This document shows positions 32,933 through 42,787 of a stretch of DNA of 64,000 nt, one piece after another. Origin of the DNA: Zavarzinella sp. (GTDB lineage Bacteria; Planctomycetota; Planctomycetia; Gemmatales; Gemmataceae). The first letter of the stretch is position 1. Each line of letters opens with the position of its first letter. A program made the position numbers and the translations under genes. The notes under the pieces are model-generated. The model did not search any database, was not told the origin of the DNA, and saw only the letters and a program-made list of their open reading frames with translations. The stretch covers positions 1-64,000 of the forward strand of contig JAWKTI010000002.1 in NCBI GenBank assembly GCA_041399155.1, given 5' to 3'.

Positions 32933-35458
32933 TTATGGACGCTGCAGCACTTCAATCGAACATTTTTTCATCGTTTCTTTGGGGCCGGATAATCGAAATT
33001 CCAGATCCTTCACAAAATTAAACCGGATTACATACTCCCCATCTTCGGGAAAGACCCCCTTAAACGTTTTTCGGTCTACTTCCAGTTTGTTGGCCCACCA
33101 GGCAACCTCCACCATGTGCTTTCCAGGTGGGAGGTCGGCTTTCAGATCGAATCCGGTAAGCAGACTGCCTTCGCCCCAATACTTACCATTTAAGTAGACT
33201 TTCAGAATATTGGTTTCCAGTTCCTGTTGGTTGCTGGTTTCCACCCAGAGTACATTTTTCCGCACCACCGGTTCTGGTGGGCAAAAAAAGCGAAACTGCA
33301 CCACTTCCCGTGTTGTTTTTTGAACTGGCGGAGGTGGTGGGGGAAGTGGGGGTAGTTTTGGTGCGTCGAGCTTCGGAGGCAACGGTGGCGGAACTGATTT
33401 CCGGGTTTCTACCTCCAGTTTGGGTGCCATTTCATGAGAGATCTCTAACAACTTGGCGAGCACCGCCGTAAATGATTGTGGGCGATAGCTGGGTGCATCA
33501 TCCAGACAGCTATCCAGTAACTCCCGCAGACTGTCCGGAGCAGATTTTTCTTTGAAGTGCCTCGAACCTGGATTTGGTGTCTGAAATAGTGCGTAGCAGA
33601 CTGTTTTCGCCCAGCCGTAGACATCCGAGTACGGGCCAGGCAGCACCCCAGGCAGTTTCCCCATCTGTTCAGGTGCGGCGTAATCGATTGTGCCTGCAAT
33701 GGTACTTCCCATCAGCGTCTTCCGACGTGCGGTGCTGGCATTTGAAATCGATTCCACTGTTTCACGCTTTAAGGCGAGGCCAAAATCGATAATTTTGGCT
33801 CGCCAGCCTCCCTGGGTGCGTCGCACCATTACGTTGGCGGGTTTCAAATCGCGATGCAGCACCGCCTGACTGTGGGCCGCCACCATTCCTTCTGCCAGAA
33901 TTTTCGCCAGCTCAAGCCCCGCTTCCAGATCCACTGGGCCATTGGTAGCCACGTAACTTTCTAAGGTGTGGCCTGAAAAATAATCCATGACTAAAAATGG
34001 ACGCTGCTGATTCACTGGGTCGGTATAGCCACAATCCTGCATCCGAATGATTGCTGGGTGGTCAATTTTGCGTAACAGGCGACCTTCAGCGAAGACCTGA
34101 TCGGCCTGTTGCTGCATCTGGTCGGCCAGCAGAGTTTTCACCGCCACATGGTCTTCCAGTTCGCGGTGCCGACATAAGAAGGTTACGCCAAAGCCGCCTG
34201 CGCCTAAGATCTTATCTGGTAAATACTTACGCATATCAAACGGCATCAGGCCCGGATTCAGTTCCACCGCACAGAGTAATTCTTTTAAGGCAAGCTCCCA
34301 ATCGCTGGTGCTGTTCGATGATGCCGCACGTTCCAGAGCCACGCGATAAGAATTGAAGTGGGCCTGGGCGAGGTCGTCTTCTTCCAATAGCAGTTCGGGA
34401 AGAATGGAAAAATCTTCCTGAGCCTGTTCGAAATCCCCTGCGGCAAACTCAAGTTTTGCCACTGCATTCAACAAGGCAGGCCGTTCTCGACGTTCGCTTT
34501 CCGACATGGCCCGATATTCGGCTAAAAACTCCCGCACTTTCTGCCGTTCATCTTCCGAACGGATCGACATCCCATCATTCGGCTTCACTTCCGTTCCCTG
34601 GATCTCCAGACGATCCAGACGTTGAAGGACTTCTTCGTAGAAGGCACGGTTTTCCGCGGATTGGGACTGCATTTCGTCTTCGATCCGCAGCACCCCTTTG
34701 TGGGTGGCTTCAGCCAGTTCGGTCAGTGCCTGCAAGTGCTGCTCCAGCACCTGTTGGTGCTGATCCATCACCATGAGTAATTGCTGAAAATGGTTTTCCT
34801 GTGCCTGCTGGCTTGCTTCGAGGCGGGCAAATGTCATCCCCTGAAACAGCTCGCGATCTTCTTCGATGGCCCGCCGAAAGTAGTAACGCACCGCAATGGT
34901 GAGAAACGGTATTTCCCCACTGCGAAAACGGAGGAAACGTGGCAACGACTGCTGGCCGGCTTCTTCCAGTTTTCTGGCGATCTGGTCTGCTGACACCCAT
35001 TCTGCATGCAATACAGAGGTGGGGTCGGTGAATTGAGCCATTTGTTGTTCGTGCTGCTTTAACTCCGACGCGCCAATAATCGCACCGCGCAGAGCCTTCG
35101 ATTTGTTCAGGTGCCGGATTTCTTTCAGGCATTGCTTAAAAAACGCCTGTTTATCTTCGATCGTGGGGTCAAAAGGCACATTTAACAGTGCCAGCCTTAG
35201 CTGTTCCGCAAGGGTTCGATCATCGGCCCGTTTGGTGATGTTGTGCCAGATCGAATCGCCCGCAAGCGTTAATTCCAGCGTCTTCCAGGCTCGCTCAGTG
35301 ACCCACGTGAGGGTTTTTGGCAGCCGTTGTGATTGGTCGTTAAAGCGTTCGAAAATGAAATTAAACGCTCGACCACCGTTAACCGGAATACCGGTCGCTT
35401 CAAAGGCCCCACCCACCACAAAACGGACAGCAATCAAGGAAAGTTCGGAAAAAAACAT
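32933..35458 (-). CDS. Ser/Thr protein kinase with N-terminal coiled-coil/TPR-like regions and TIGR03000/PEGA-like tail
   Basis: An 841-residue kinase. An N-terminal ~240-residue helical domain of unknown type is followed by a coiled coil (~245-300), a helical TPR-like part (~310-400) and a Hanks-type kinase domain (~410-670). The kinase has GAGGFG (~418), VAVKT, HRDLKPANV (~531) and DFG (~556). A proline-rich linker leads to a C-terminal domain (~740-820) with KVYLNGKYWGEGSLLTGFDLKADLPPGKHMVEV, as in planctomycete TIGR03000/PEGA proteins. No membrane helix is clear. The start at 35458 follows GAGGAG. The domain order is unusual, with the kinase near the C-terminal end. Confidence 0.92.
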   Translation of the reverse strand: MFFSELSLIAVRFVVGGAFEATGIPVNGGRAFNFIFERFNDQSQRLPKTLTWVTERAWKTLELTLAGDSIWHNITKRADDRTLAEQLRLALLNVPFDPTIEDKQAFFKQCLKEIRHLNKSKALRGAIIGASELKQHEQQMAQFTDPTSVLHAEWVSADQIARKLEEAGQQSLPRFLRFRSGEIPFLTIAVRYYFRRAIEEDRELFQGMTFARLEASQQAQENHFQQLLMVMDQHQQVLEQHLQALTELAEATHKGVLRIEDEMQSQSAENRAFYEEVLQRLDRLEIQGTEVKPNDGMSIRSEDERQKVREFLAEYRAMSESERRERPALLNAVAKLEFAAGDFEQAQEDFSILPELLLEEDDLAQAHFNSYRVALERAASSNSTSDWELALKELLCAVELNPGLMPFDMRKYLPDKILGAGGFGVTFLCRHRELEDHVAVKTLLADQMQQQADQVFAEGRLLRKIDHPAIIRMQDCGYTDPVNQQRPFLVMDYFSGHTLESYVATNGPVDLEAGLELAKILAEGMVAAHSQAVLHRDLKPANVMVRRTQGGWRAKIIDFGLALKRETVESISNASTARRKTLMGSTIAGTIDYAAPEQMGKLPGVLPGPYSDVYGWAKTVCYALFQTPNPGSRHFKEKSAPDSLRELLDSCLDDAPSYRPQSFTAVLAKLLEISHEMAPKLEVETRKSVPPPLPPKLDAPKLPPLPPPPPPVQKTTREVVQFRFFCPPEPVVRKNVLWVETSNQQELETNILKVYLNGKYWGEGSLLTGFDLKADLPPGKHMVEVAWWANKLEVDRKTFKGVFPEDGEYVIRFNFVKDLEFRLSGPKETMKKCSIEVLQRP

Positions 35459-35601
35459 GTCTCACTCCTCGAAAGATAATTCCATTGTATTTGTGGGTGC
35501 GGCCGAATAATGAGGATTTTATCACAAATATGATTGACGCACCGTTTTACATGTCAGGCACGCAGGGGTGAATTTGAATTATTCAAAGAGACTTGCAAAT
35601 T

Positions 35602-36339
35602 TCATCGGGAGAAGTCCTTTTGAAAACTTTCCTTTAAACAATGTACTGCCTGTTCGCATTGTTGTGAAATCGCTGACCAGCTCTGACGGTTTGGCTGCAG
35701 GTGCTGAAAATCGAGTGGTGGGCCTATCATGAGTTTGATCGTACCTTTCCGGATCATTTTCTTACCAGGTGGCAGAGCCTGAAAGCACCCGCTGAGGTAA
35801 CACGGCACCACTGGCACGGGCAAACCTGCCACCAGCATACCCAATCCGGCCTTGAAAGGGGCCATTTCCCCAGTGCGACTTCGGGTGCCTTCCGGAAAAA
35901 TAATCAGACAACAGTTTTCCTGCAACAGTTTATCACGCATCTCCAGCAGCGTGCGGTGGCAATTCTGATATCTCCAGATTGGCAGAGCGTTCAACAACCG
36001 TGTGGCCAGCAATGATTGCCACGACGTTTGAAAAAAATGATCCCCCGCAACAACCGGATAGGTAATTGCCCGCACCGATGCTTTCAGTGCGGAAGTCAAT
36101 ACGAATGCATCCAGGTGGCTACTGTGGTTGGCAATCAGAATGTAGGGCCGTACTTTTGGCAGATTTTCGAGACCATGGAAAGTACAACGATGAAATACCC
36201 GCAGGTACTGCCGGGTAAACATGCCGATCATGCAGTTCAGGCTGGTGGTAAACAGTCCTGGCTCTCGGCGCATGCTGTTGAGTGCCGAACCCGATTGCAG
36301 GGCAACATCGCGTGCTGGTTGATATTGCCAATCCTGCAT
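35602..36339 (-). CDS. plsC: 1-acyl-glycerol-3-phosphate acyltransferase (PlsC type)
   Basis: A 245-residue acyltransferase with motif I NHSSHLDAF (NHx4D) and motif III FPEGTRSRTG. It would transfer an acyl chain to lysophosphatidic acid to make phosphatidic acid at the cytoplasmic membrane. It follows the cdsA-like gene by 12 bases on the same strand, so phosphatidate formation and its activation to CDP-diacylglycerol are made together. Several PlsC-like paralogues exist in most planctomycetes, so the exact substrate is not certain. Confidence 0.9.
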   Translation of the reverse strand: MQDWQYQPARDVALQSGSALNSMRREPGLFTTSLNCMIGMFTRQYLRVFHRCTFHGLENLPKVRPYILIANHSSHLDAFVLTSALKASVRAITYPVVAGDHFFQTSWQSLLATRLLNALPIWRYQNCHRTLLEMRDKLLQENCCLIIFPEGTRSRTGEMAPFKAGLGMLVAGLPVPVVPCYLSGCFQALPPGKKMIRKGTIKLMIGPPLDFQHLQPNRQSWSAISQQCEQAVHCLKESFQKDFSR

Positions 36340-36351
36340 AGTGCGAACTCC

Positions 36352-37335
36352 TTAGAGTGAACCTGCTGGTGTGTGATTGCCCACACCCATGAAATAATTG
36401 AGGTAATAGAAAATCGCCGGTGCCACCAGAATAATACTGTCAAACCGATCCAGCAAGCCTCCATGGCCAGGTATCAAAGACGACATATCCTTGATGCCGA
36501 TATCACGCTTGACAGACGAAAGCATGAAATCGCCGCATTGCCCAAGCATGCTGATAATCAGCCCCATGAACAAGCGGTGGAGAGGATGTTGCAGGGGTGT
36601 GTTTTCAAACACATAATACCCCACGGTGAATACGAAGAGTGTGGTGAAAAAGATCGAACCTACCGCGCCTTCAATTGTCTTGTTTGGGCTGGTGTGGGGC
36701 AGCAGTTTATTCCTGCCGAATAGCTTACCCACGGTAAAGGCTGCGATATCGTTCAGTTCCACTGCAAGAAAAATCAGAATGAGAATGGCTCGGTAGTTAT
36801 CATCATTAGAAAGATAGCTCAGGTGCCCCAGACAGCTTCCAAACAGTGCAAAACCCAGCGTTGCCATGCCTATTCGCTGGATATACCCTTTGGGTTGATC
36901 CTTCCAGATTGCCACGATGGCAATGCAACTGATCGACAGAGGAAAGATTGCTACGAAAAAGCGATACCATTCATCCCATGCAGCAAAGTTCAGCAGCAGG
37001 ATTCCCAAAACCACCACCCCACTGACGAGGTGTTCGCGAAAAAGTCCTGTTGCGCGGGCATACTCCCGGTAACAGAGCAAACTAAGCAGAGTAATGGCAG
37101 CAATCGTGGCAGATTTGTGAACAATAATCGGAATCAGAATAATCAGTGCCAGGATCAGCCAGGATCGATAACGTTGCTGCAGTTCCTGCACCAATGTCCG
37201 ACTGATGCTGGTGCCACGCTTCAATATTTGAATAATCAGATAGCTGATGATAAATAACAGAACCAGAAATGCGATTAGAAAGGTTGTTTTCGCATCATAC
37301 ACCACCGGGAAGTGCTTTTCAAAATACTGGATCAT
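36352..37335 (-). CDS. cdsA: Phosphatidate cytidylyltransferase
   Basis: A ~327-residue integral membrane protein, with about eight hydrophobic segments, that makes CDP-diacylglycerol from phosphatidate and CTP. The signature SSVKRDIGIKDMSSLIPGHGGLLDRFDS matches the CdsA motif S-x-x-K-R-x4-K-D-x5-P-G-H-G-G-x2-D-R-x-D. The ATG at 37335 is chosen because it overlaps the stop of the upstream gene (ATGA); a longer frame to 37371 exists. It is the middle gene of a phospholipid operon. Confidence 0.95.
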   Translation of the reverse strand: MIQYFEKHFPVVYDAKTTFLIAFLVLLFIISYLIIQILKRGTSISRTLVQELQQRYRSWLILALIILIPIIVHKSATIAAITLLSLLCYREYARATGLFREHLVSGVVVLGILLLNFAAWDEWYRFFVAIFPLSISCIAIVAIWKDQPKGYIQRIGMATLGFALFGSCLGHLSYLSNDDNYRAILILIFLAVELNDIAAFTVGKLFGRNKLLPHTSPNKTIEGAVGSIFFTTLFVFTVGYYVFENTPLQHPLHRLFMGLIISMLGQCGDFMLSSVKRDIGIKDMSSLIPGHGGLLDRFDSIILVAPAIFYYLNYFMGVGNHTPAGSL

Positions 37336-37997
37336 TGTGGGGCTTCCCGAAGTTGATGTGAAATTCGCCACAGTCGCCTGAAACTGGTGATTGCTGAACC
37401 GATGACGATCACCATCAGAGCAATTGCGGGCAGATCATAGCTTTCATGGTGCCAGACCAACGCGCGTGGGAAAGCACAATAAATAGCGGCTACAATCACG
37501 ACTGCCATGCGATGTTGCTTTGCCATCGGCCCGCAATAGTAGTGGGGCGTACCTGCAGCCTTGCCTGCCGTTCGGAGATATGCTGTGAACAGTGCAACCA
37601 GAGCAGCAATATACCCCAGGGTACTGTTGCCACCATGAGCATAACCTAACCCTATGAGTACACAACTATCTGAAATGCGGTCAGGTAATTCGTTGTACAA
37701 TTCACCCACTTTGGAAGCGGTATTGCTGGCGATTGCCACCATGCCATCGAGCATATTTGCCAGTAAACGAACTGCAATCAGTAATGCGGCCAACAGCCAA
37801 AGCCACCACATTCCCGGTAGATGCCCGGTGGCATACAGGCACCCACCTGCCAGTATGCCAGCGCCCATCCCTGCCAAAGAAATGGCGTTGGCGGAAATTC
37901 CCAGTTTTACAAGAACATCTGTCAGTCGGTGGGAGAACTTCCACTCTCTGGCAGCAATTGGCCGACGATCAACTGGTTGGTAAGAAGGATCTGCCAT
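37332..37997 (-). CDS. CDP-alcohol phosphatidyltransferase family protein
   Basis: A 221-residue membrane protein with about six helices. The family motif appears as DGMVAIASNTASKVGELYNELPD (~residues 84-106). Relative to the canonical D-G-x2-A-R-x8-G-x3-D-x3-D, the Arg is Ile and the third Asp is Asn followed by Glu. This altered form is known in a subgroup of the family, so it is not necessarily inactive. It would join CDP-diacylglycerol or another CDP-alcohol to an acceptor. The gene overlaps cdsA by ATGA and begins the operon. Confidence 0.85.
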   Translation of the reverse strand: MADPSYQPVDRRPIAAREWKFSHRLTDVLVKLGISANAISLAGMGAGILAGGCLYATGHLPGMWWLWLLAALLIAVRLLANMLDGMVAIASNTASKVGELYNELPDRISDSCVLIGLGYAHGGNSTLGYIAALVALFTAYLRTAGKAAGTPHYYCGPMAKQHRMAVVIVAAIYCAFPRALVWHHESYDLPAIALMVIVIGSAITSFRRLWRISHQLREAPQ

Positions 37998-38108
37998 ATT
38001 GCTGCATGAGAATGATTCACCAACTCTTTGATCCAGAAGATCGAAAATTATTCCAGAGAAATCGATGACGGGTCATATTCTCTCGAAACTAAGCAAAAAC
38101 GGAATGAG

Positions 38109-40148
38109 TTACTGGCCGGCGATGAAGATCAGGGGGCGTTTAGTGGTATCCGGTTCTGCCCGGCGGAGAAGTTCCCGCACCATCCATGGGACGTTACCTT
38201 CACCAAACAACAGAAAGCCCAGCGTGCCGCTCATTGGTGATTCTTCCGTCCAGCCAAAATGAATCTCCGGTGGGCGATCTCCCACTTTGCTCATTTCCAG
38301 TGCCACTGCCGCCAGTGTGTGCGAAATCGAAGCCGCATTACTGATTTTCATCACATACTTCCCTTCCTGCTGCGTAATTCGCAAGGTGGGTTGCTGAATG
38401 AACTCACTTGGGTCTGATTTTTCCACTTCAATGAAGGTAATCATCAACTCCGGTGGGATACGGTGCTCTTTGCGGACTATCGCTTCCTTTTCTTCCAGTG
38501 ATCGCTGGCCTGGACGGTGGGGCACCAGAATGGAGGCTTCCAGGTGACGAATCGCATCCCACAGTAGTTTCGAAGTCACATCTGGTATCACAAACCCTTT
38601 GAATCGCAGTTCACGGGATCGCAAAATCCGCGATGTCAGTGACAGCACCAGTATGGTCAGAATAAAGCAGGCTGCGATCTTGATCCCCGCTGATTTTTCG
38701 ATGATGTTATCGACCAGGGTATAAAGCAGCACAAATGTAATGATGATGTAGCCTTTGTGCAGGCGTTGCCACCTGCTCCCTTTGCGATTGCGGAAAATAT
38801 CAATCACACTCGACAGCCCATCGCTGAACATCAACACTAACACACCCGTAGCATAGGCGGCACCCTGGGCCTCCACATTCGCACGGAAGATCAATGTCAC
38901 CAGTAAGTTAATCGAAGTAAACATCAGCACCAGAGGTTTGATGGCAGATGCCCACTCAGGTGCCATCCCATACTTCGGCAGATACTGTGGGACAATGTTT
39001 AATAAACCAGCCATGGCACTGGCACCAGCAAACCAGAGAATCAGGATAGTGCTGAAGTCGTACAATGTGCCAAAAGAACTGCCAAATAAACCACAGATTT
39101 TCCTGCCATCAGGCGATTCACCATGCGCCAGATACGCCAGAGCACGCCCCGCAGCAGGTGGGGATGGCCATTTTTCTGGGTTCTTGATTGGTTTGCCCGC
39201 TTCATCGACAGGTGGCTCGCCAGTCGCACTCACCGGTGTAATATCGCCCGGTGGGATCAGAATAGTGACAACCATCGACGAACTCATCAGCATCACCGAC
39301 ATAATGCAAGCTGCTGTCAGCAGTAATTTTCTGGTGTTGCGAATCCGCCCAGTAGGCTGTTCTGCAGTGTCGCCCTCTTCACCTTTCACCAGTGGCATCA
39401 CAGCAATGCCCGTTTCAAAACCGCTAAGCCCCAGAGCGAGCTTGGGAAATAAAAGCAGGCAGACAACGATTGTGGTGAATAACCCCGTACCGCGGATCGG
39501 TGTATCGTGCAGATACCAGTTGCCCACGCGGACATTATGAAACCACGCCTGAATCCGTTCGGGATGGTCGATGAGAAACAATAATCCGCTGCCCACAACG
39601 ACCAGATTGAGCACCAGAAAGAGGCCAACAATACCCACAGCCAAACCAATCACTTCACGAAATCCGCGCATAAATACCGAACCGAGAAGCATCAGAAAGA
39701 ACATTGTTACCAGCACTTGTGGGAGGGTGCCTTCTTTCCAGCTATCAGGCAGTTGCCCCTTCAGCACCGGATTGTGTAACAAGTGTTGCGAAGCATCTGC
39801 CGCCGACAATGTTTTCGTAATCACAAAATCGGTGGCGGCAAAACCCAGCAGGGTCAGCACAAGGATTTTGCCAGGCCAGCCACTCACCAGACGGGCCAGC
39901 ATGCCCAGCGAACCCTGGCCGGAAAACGAACGAGATGCCACATATCGATAGAGTGGAAGTGCCCCAAACAGGGTGATACAGACCAGCACTACCGTAGCAA
40001 AAGGTGCCAATAATCCTGCACTACGATAAGCAATGGCAGGTTGATAACCGAGGGTGCTGAAATAATCGACCCCGGTAAGACACATGACCCACAGCCAGAA
40101 ATGTTGTGGGTGTCGCGGGTGGGCATGCGACGATGCAGAATCCGACAT
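38109..40148 (-). CDS. APC-superfamily amino-acid permease-like transporter
   Basis: A 679-residue membrane protein. Twelve or so hydrophobic segments occupy the first ~520 residues, beginning 'FWLWVMCLTGVDYFSTLGYQPAIAYRSAG', a typical APC first helix with the unwound G-x-x pattern. A ~150-residue soluble tail follows (EKEAIVRKEHRIPPELMITFIEVEKSDPS). A periplasmic loop of ~80 residues (ITPVSATGEPPVDEAGKPIKNP) is longer than usual. The ATG at 40148 is preferred. Neighbours are unrelated. The substrate is unknown; related sequences are often labelled amino-acid or potassium permeases. Confidence 0.85.
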   Translation of the reverse strand: MSDSASSHAHPRHPQHFWLWVMCLTGVDYFSTLGYQPAIAYRSAGLLAPFATVVLVCITLFGALPLYRYVASRSFSGQGSLGMLARLVSGWPGKILVLTLLGFAATDFVITKTLSAADASQHLLHNPVLKGQLPDSWKEGTLPQVLVTMFFLMLLGSVFMRGFREVIGLAVGIVGLFLVLNLVVVGSGLLFLIDHPERIQAWFHNVRVGNWYLHDTPIRGTGLFTTIVVCLLLFPKLALGLSGFETGIAVMPLVKGEEGDTAEQPTGRIRNTRKLLLTAACIMSVMLMSSSMVVTILIPPGDITPVSATGEPPVDEAGKPIKNPEKWPSPPAAGRALAYLAHGESPDGRKICGLFGSSFGTLYDFSTILILWFAGASAMAGLLNIVPQYLPKYGMAPEWASAIKPLVLMFTSINLLVTLIFRANVEAQGAAYATGVLVLMFSDGLSSVIDIFRNRKGSRWQRLHKGYIIITFVLLYTLVDNIIEKSAGIKIAACFILTILVLSLTSRILRSRELRFKGFVIPDVTSKLLWDAIRHLEASILVPHRPGQRSLEEKEAIVRKEHRIPPELMITFIEVEKSDPSEFIQQPTLRITQQEGKYVMKISNAASISHTLAAVALEMSKVGDRPPEIHFGWTEESPMSGTLGFLLFGEGNVPWMVRELLRRAEPDTTKRPLIFIAGQ

Positions 40149-40256
40149 AAAGAACGGTTGCTCTTTGCAAGTGCACGTTGCTTTAGGCAGCAACGTTCGA
40201 GTACATTTGTCGCTTATTGTACAACGATTTTTCGAAGCAGGACCCGCACCAGTGGG

Positions 40257-41681
40257 TTATTTCGTGGCATTCCCCGCCTGAGGTGCTTTCAATTCTGCCG
40301 CTGCGGACAGTTGTTCCTGCCAGAAGGTCAGTTGTTTCTGTACCTCATGTGGTGCAGTGGAACCATAACTGCAGAAGGCATTTAACGCATTTTCAACGCC
40401 CAGCACCTGGTACACTTCTTCTGAAACACCTGGGCAAAACTGCTGAAACTGCTCCAGTGGAAGCTGGTTTAACCTCAGGGAATTTTCTTCGCAGTGCCGC
40501 ACCAATTGCCCCACTGCTTCGTGGGCGGTACGCATCGGAACGCCTTTCTTGATAAAAAATTCCATCAGCGTGGTGGCATCCAGAAAACCATATTCCAGTC
40601 GGGCGATAATGCGATCCTTACGAAACTGGGCGGCCTGTACCAGCGGTGCTGCCACGCGGAGTGCTGCCAGCACGTTATCGAACGCATCGAAAATGGCTGG
40701 TTTGTCTTCCTGCAGATCGCGATTATAGGCAGTGGGTAAGCCTTTCAGCAGCATCAGCAGATGGGTTAAATTGCCCAGCACCCGCCCGGTTTTGCCGCGG
40801 GTCAATTCCAGCACATCCGGGTTCTTTTTGTGGGGCATAATGCTGGAACCAGTACAGAAGTCGTCTGGCAACGCAATCGCTTCAAACTCGGTGGTTGTCC
40901 AGAGAATCCATTCTTCACACCACGCACTCAGGTGGATAGCGATCATCGACAGGGCAAAAACGAACTCCGCAGCAAAGTCGCGATCGCTGGAAGTATCAAG
41001 GCTGTTGCGGGTAACGCTGGCAAATCCCAACTGCTCTGCAACAAAATGACGATCGATCGGCAGGGAGGTACCAGCCAAAGCAGCCACACCCAGCGGCAGG
41101 ATGGCAACACGTTTCCGGCAGTCGAGCAGTCGTTCGCAGTCCCGTTGCAGCTTTTCCACGTGGGCCAGGCAATAATGGGCTGCCAGCACCGGTTGTGCAC
41201 GCTGCAGGTGGGTGTAACCTGGCAGAATTACCGTGCGATCTTTTTCGGCGAGTTCCAGCCAGGCCCGCTGGAGTTGCTGCACTTCTTCCACTAACGTATC
41301 CGTGGCATCCAGCATCCACAATTTCAGATCAGTGACCACCTGATCGTTGCGGCTGCGTGCGGTGTGCAGCTTTCTGCCCAGGTCGCCAATTCTGCCAATC
41401 AGTGCACTCTCAATGTGGGTATGAATATCTTCAAGCGAATGATGATACGTCATTTTGCCGGCTTCAATTTCCGCACGGATTTCATCCAGGTGGGTGCAGA
41501 TCGTCTCAGCTTCTTCGTGCGTCAACAGCCCCACGTGGGCCAGCATGCGGGCATGCGCCTGGCTCCCCAGTACATCGAAACGGTATAGGCGTTTATCGAA
41601 TGAAATCGATTCGGTGTAGTCTTCTACCAGTTTGGCAGTTGGCACCCGAAATCGCCCACCCCAGGTTTTTTGGCTCATCAC
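40257..41681 (-). CDS. argH: Argininosuccinate lyase
   Basis: A 474-residue enzyme of the fumarase/aspartase superfamily that splits argininosuccinate into arginine and fumarate, the last step of arginine synthesis. The family signature GSSIMPHKKNPD (~residue 277) with catalytic Ser is intact, as are TAGRSRNDQV-type (HTARSRNDQV) and TYHHSLEDIHTHIE. The length is normal. It begins MMSQKTWGGRF; the second Met may be the true start. Gene symbol assigned on a strong motif match. Confidence 0.97.
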   Translation of the reverse strand: MMSQKTWGGRFRVPTAKLVEDYTESISFDKRLYRFDVLGSQAHARMLAHVGLLTHEEAETICTHLDEIRAEIEAGKMTYHHSLEDIHTHIESALIGRIGDLGRKLHTARSRNDQVVTDLKLWMLDATDTLVEEVQQLQRAWLELAEKDRTVILPGYTHLQRAQPVLAAHYCLAHVEKLQRDCERLLDCRKRVAILPLGVAALAGTSLPIDRHFVAEQLGFASVTRNSLDTSSDRDFAAEFVFALSMIAIHLSAWCEEWILWTTTEFEAIALPDDFCTGSSIMPHKKNPDVLELTRGKTGRVLGNLTHLLMLLKGLPTAYNRDLQEDKPAIFDAFDNVLAALRVAAPLVQAAQFRKDRIIARLEYGFLDATTLMEFFIKKGVPMRTAHEAVGQLVRHCEENSLRLNQLPLEQFQQFCPGVSEEVYQVLGVENALNAFCSYGSTAPHEVQKQLTFWQEQLSAAAELKAPQAGNATK

Positions 41682-42173
41682 ATATCCATCGCAAAAAAGC
41701 TACACCAGGAAAGGCGTACTATCCCTTCCCAGTGCAGAGAGTAAGTAACTGTTCTATTTTCAATCCCCAGTGGGACAACAGTACCACGGATCGGAATGAC
41801 AGGATTCATTCCGGCATCCCTAGCTGAACTTCTCTGAAAAGTAATGACAACGCTCTCATCTATCCCCGCCATGCAACAGTAGCGGGTTACAATGGAACAC
41901 AAAAACAGATTGTCAAAGAACATCAAAGCATGGAATTTATTCCACTTACATATTAATATATCCTCGTGAACTTTGTCCAGCAAAATTTTGTTGGCAAATT
42001 CGCCTTGGTTTTCAGAAAAATGCGTGCGCAAGCGTCTGCTGGAAAAGAGGTTACAGAATTTTGAACTTTTTTGGATTTTTTTGCAAAATTGATATCACCT
42101 GTGCTGTAACAGTGAAATAAATACTGTACAGAACGTGGTGAAAACTGCCCACGCAAATGGAATGATCAACGAT
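41682..42173. other. Intergenic between argH and HU gene
   Basis: 492 bases, AT-rich toward 42060-42110. Short frames only; none looks like a gene. No structured RNA recognised. Confidence 0.4.
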
Positions 42174-42551
42174 TTAGCTGATGGCTTCCATGAACGCTTT
42201 GAGAGCGCGTGCCTTCAATTTGACCGTAGCAGGTTTGGCTTTGGTGATCATCATTTCGCCAGGCTTGAATGGGTTGGGTTTCTGCTGCCCACCTTTGGTC
42301 GCTGGTTTTTCAATCGCACTGACTTTGAACAAACCAGGCAGGATCAAGGCACGGGGGCCTTTCTTGCTGAGTTGCTGGACCATGATGGTCGACAGTGCAT
42401 TGAAGAACTCGCCCGCTTCTTTGCGGGTCTTACCGGTAGCTGCAGCAATGGCATCCAGCAGTTCACTTTTGGTTAATGCTTTCTTTGCCGGTTTAGCAGA
42501 CTTCGCTGCTGGTTTCGCTGCCGGTTTTGCGTTTTTGACGCTCTTAGCCAT
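42174..42551 (-). CDS. HU/IHF-type DNA-binding protein with basic N-terminal arm
   Basis: A 125-residue histone-like protein. The first ~28 residues are Lys/Ala/Pro-rich (KPAAKPAAKSAKPAKKA), like eukaryotic H1 tails. The HU fold follows: LTKSELLDAIAAATGKTRKEAGEFFNAL, then strands, then a C-terminal helix. The usual DNA-arm signature G-x-G-x-F is replaced by LPGLFKVSAIEKP and the arm by NPFKPGEMMITKAKP. The ATG at 42551 is chosen since GAGG is seven bases upstream; an ATG two codons earlier is too close to it. Basic-tailed HU proteins occur in planctomycetes and likely compact DNA. Confidence 0.93.
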   Translation of the reverse strand: MAKSVKNAKPAAKPAAKSAKPAKKALTKSELLDAIAAATGKTRKEAGEFFNALSTIMVQQLSKKGPRALILPGLFKVSAIEKPATKGGQQKPNPFKPGEMMITKAKPATVKLKARALKAFMEAIS

Positions 42552-42787
42552 GAACATTCCTCGTTAAAAATAGCGTGGTTATCATCAAACCATTAATGCG
42601 AACTTAAGGAACGAACGATACCTTGTCAACTGAAATTTGGCTGAATTTGCCTTGTTTTGTAGATATTTTTGCGAATTGATGCTTTGAAAGCCCTATTTTT
42701 TCCGAAGTCGTGGGATATCAGCCTCCATCGAACGGTGGATGTCCGGTAAAATAACACCCTGGAATACCTCCCACAAAGGAACGAAAA
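42552..42787. other. Divergent intergenic region
   Basis: 236 AT-rich bases with the promoters of the HU gene (left) and coiled-coil gene (right). I could not assign boxes. Confidence 0.3.

Noticed and set aside
42174..42567. Plus-strand frame opposite the HU gene
   Set aside because: A hydrophobic-looking mirror of Lys/Ala codons. The minus-strand HU fold and ribosome-binding site decide the strand.
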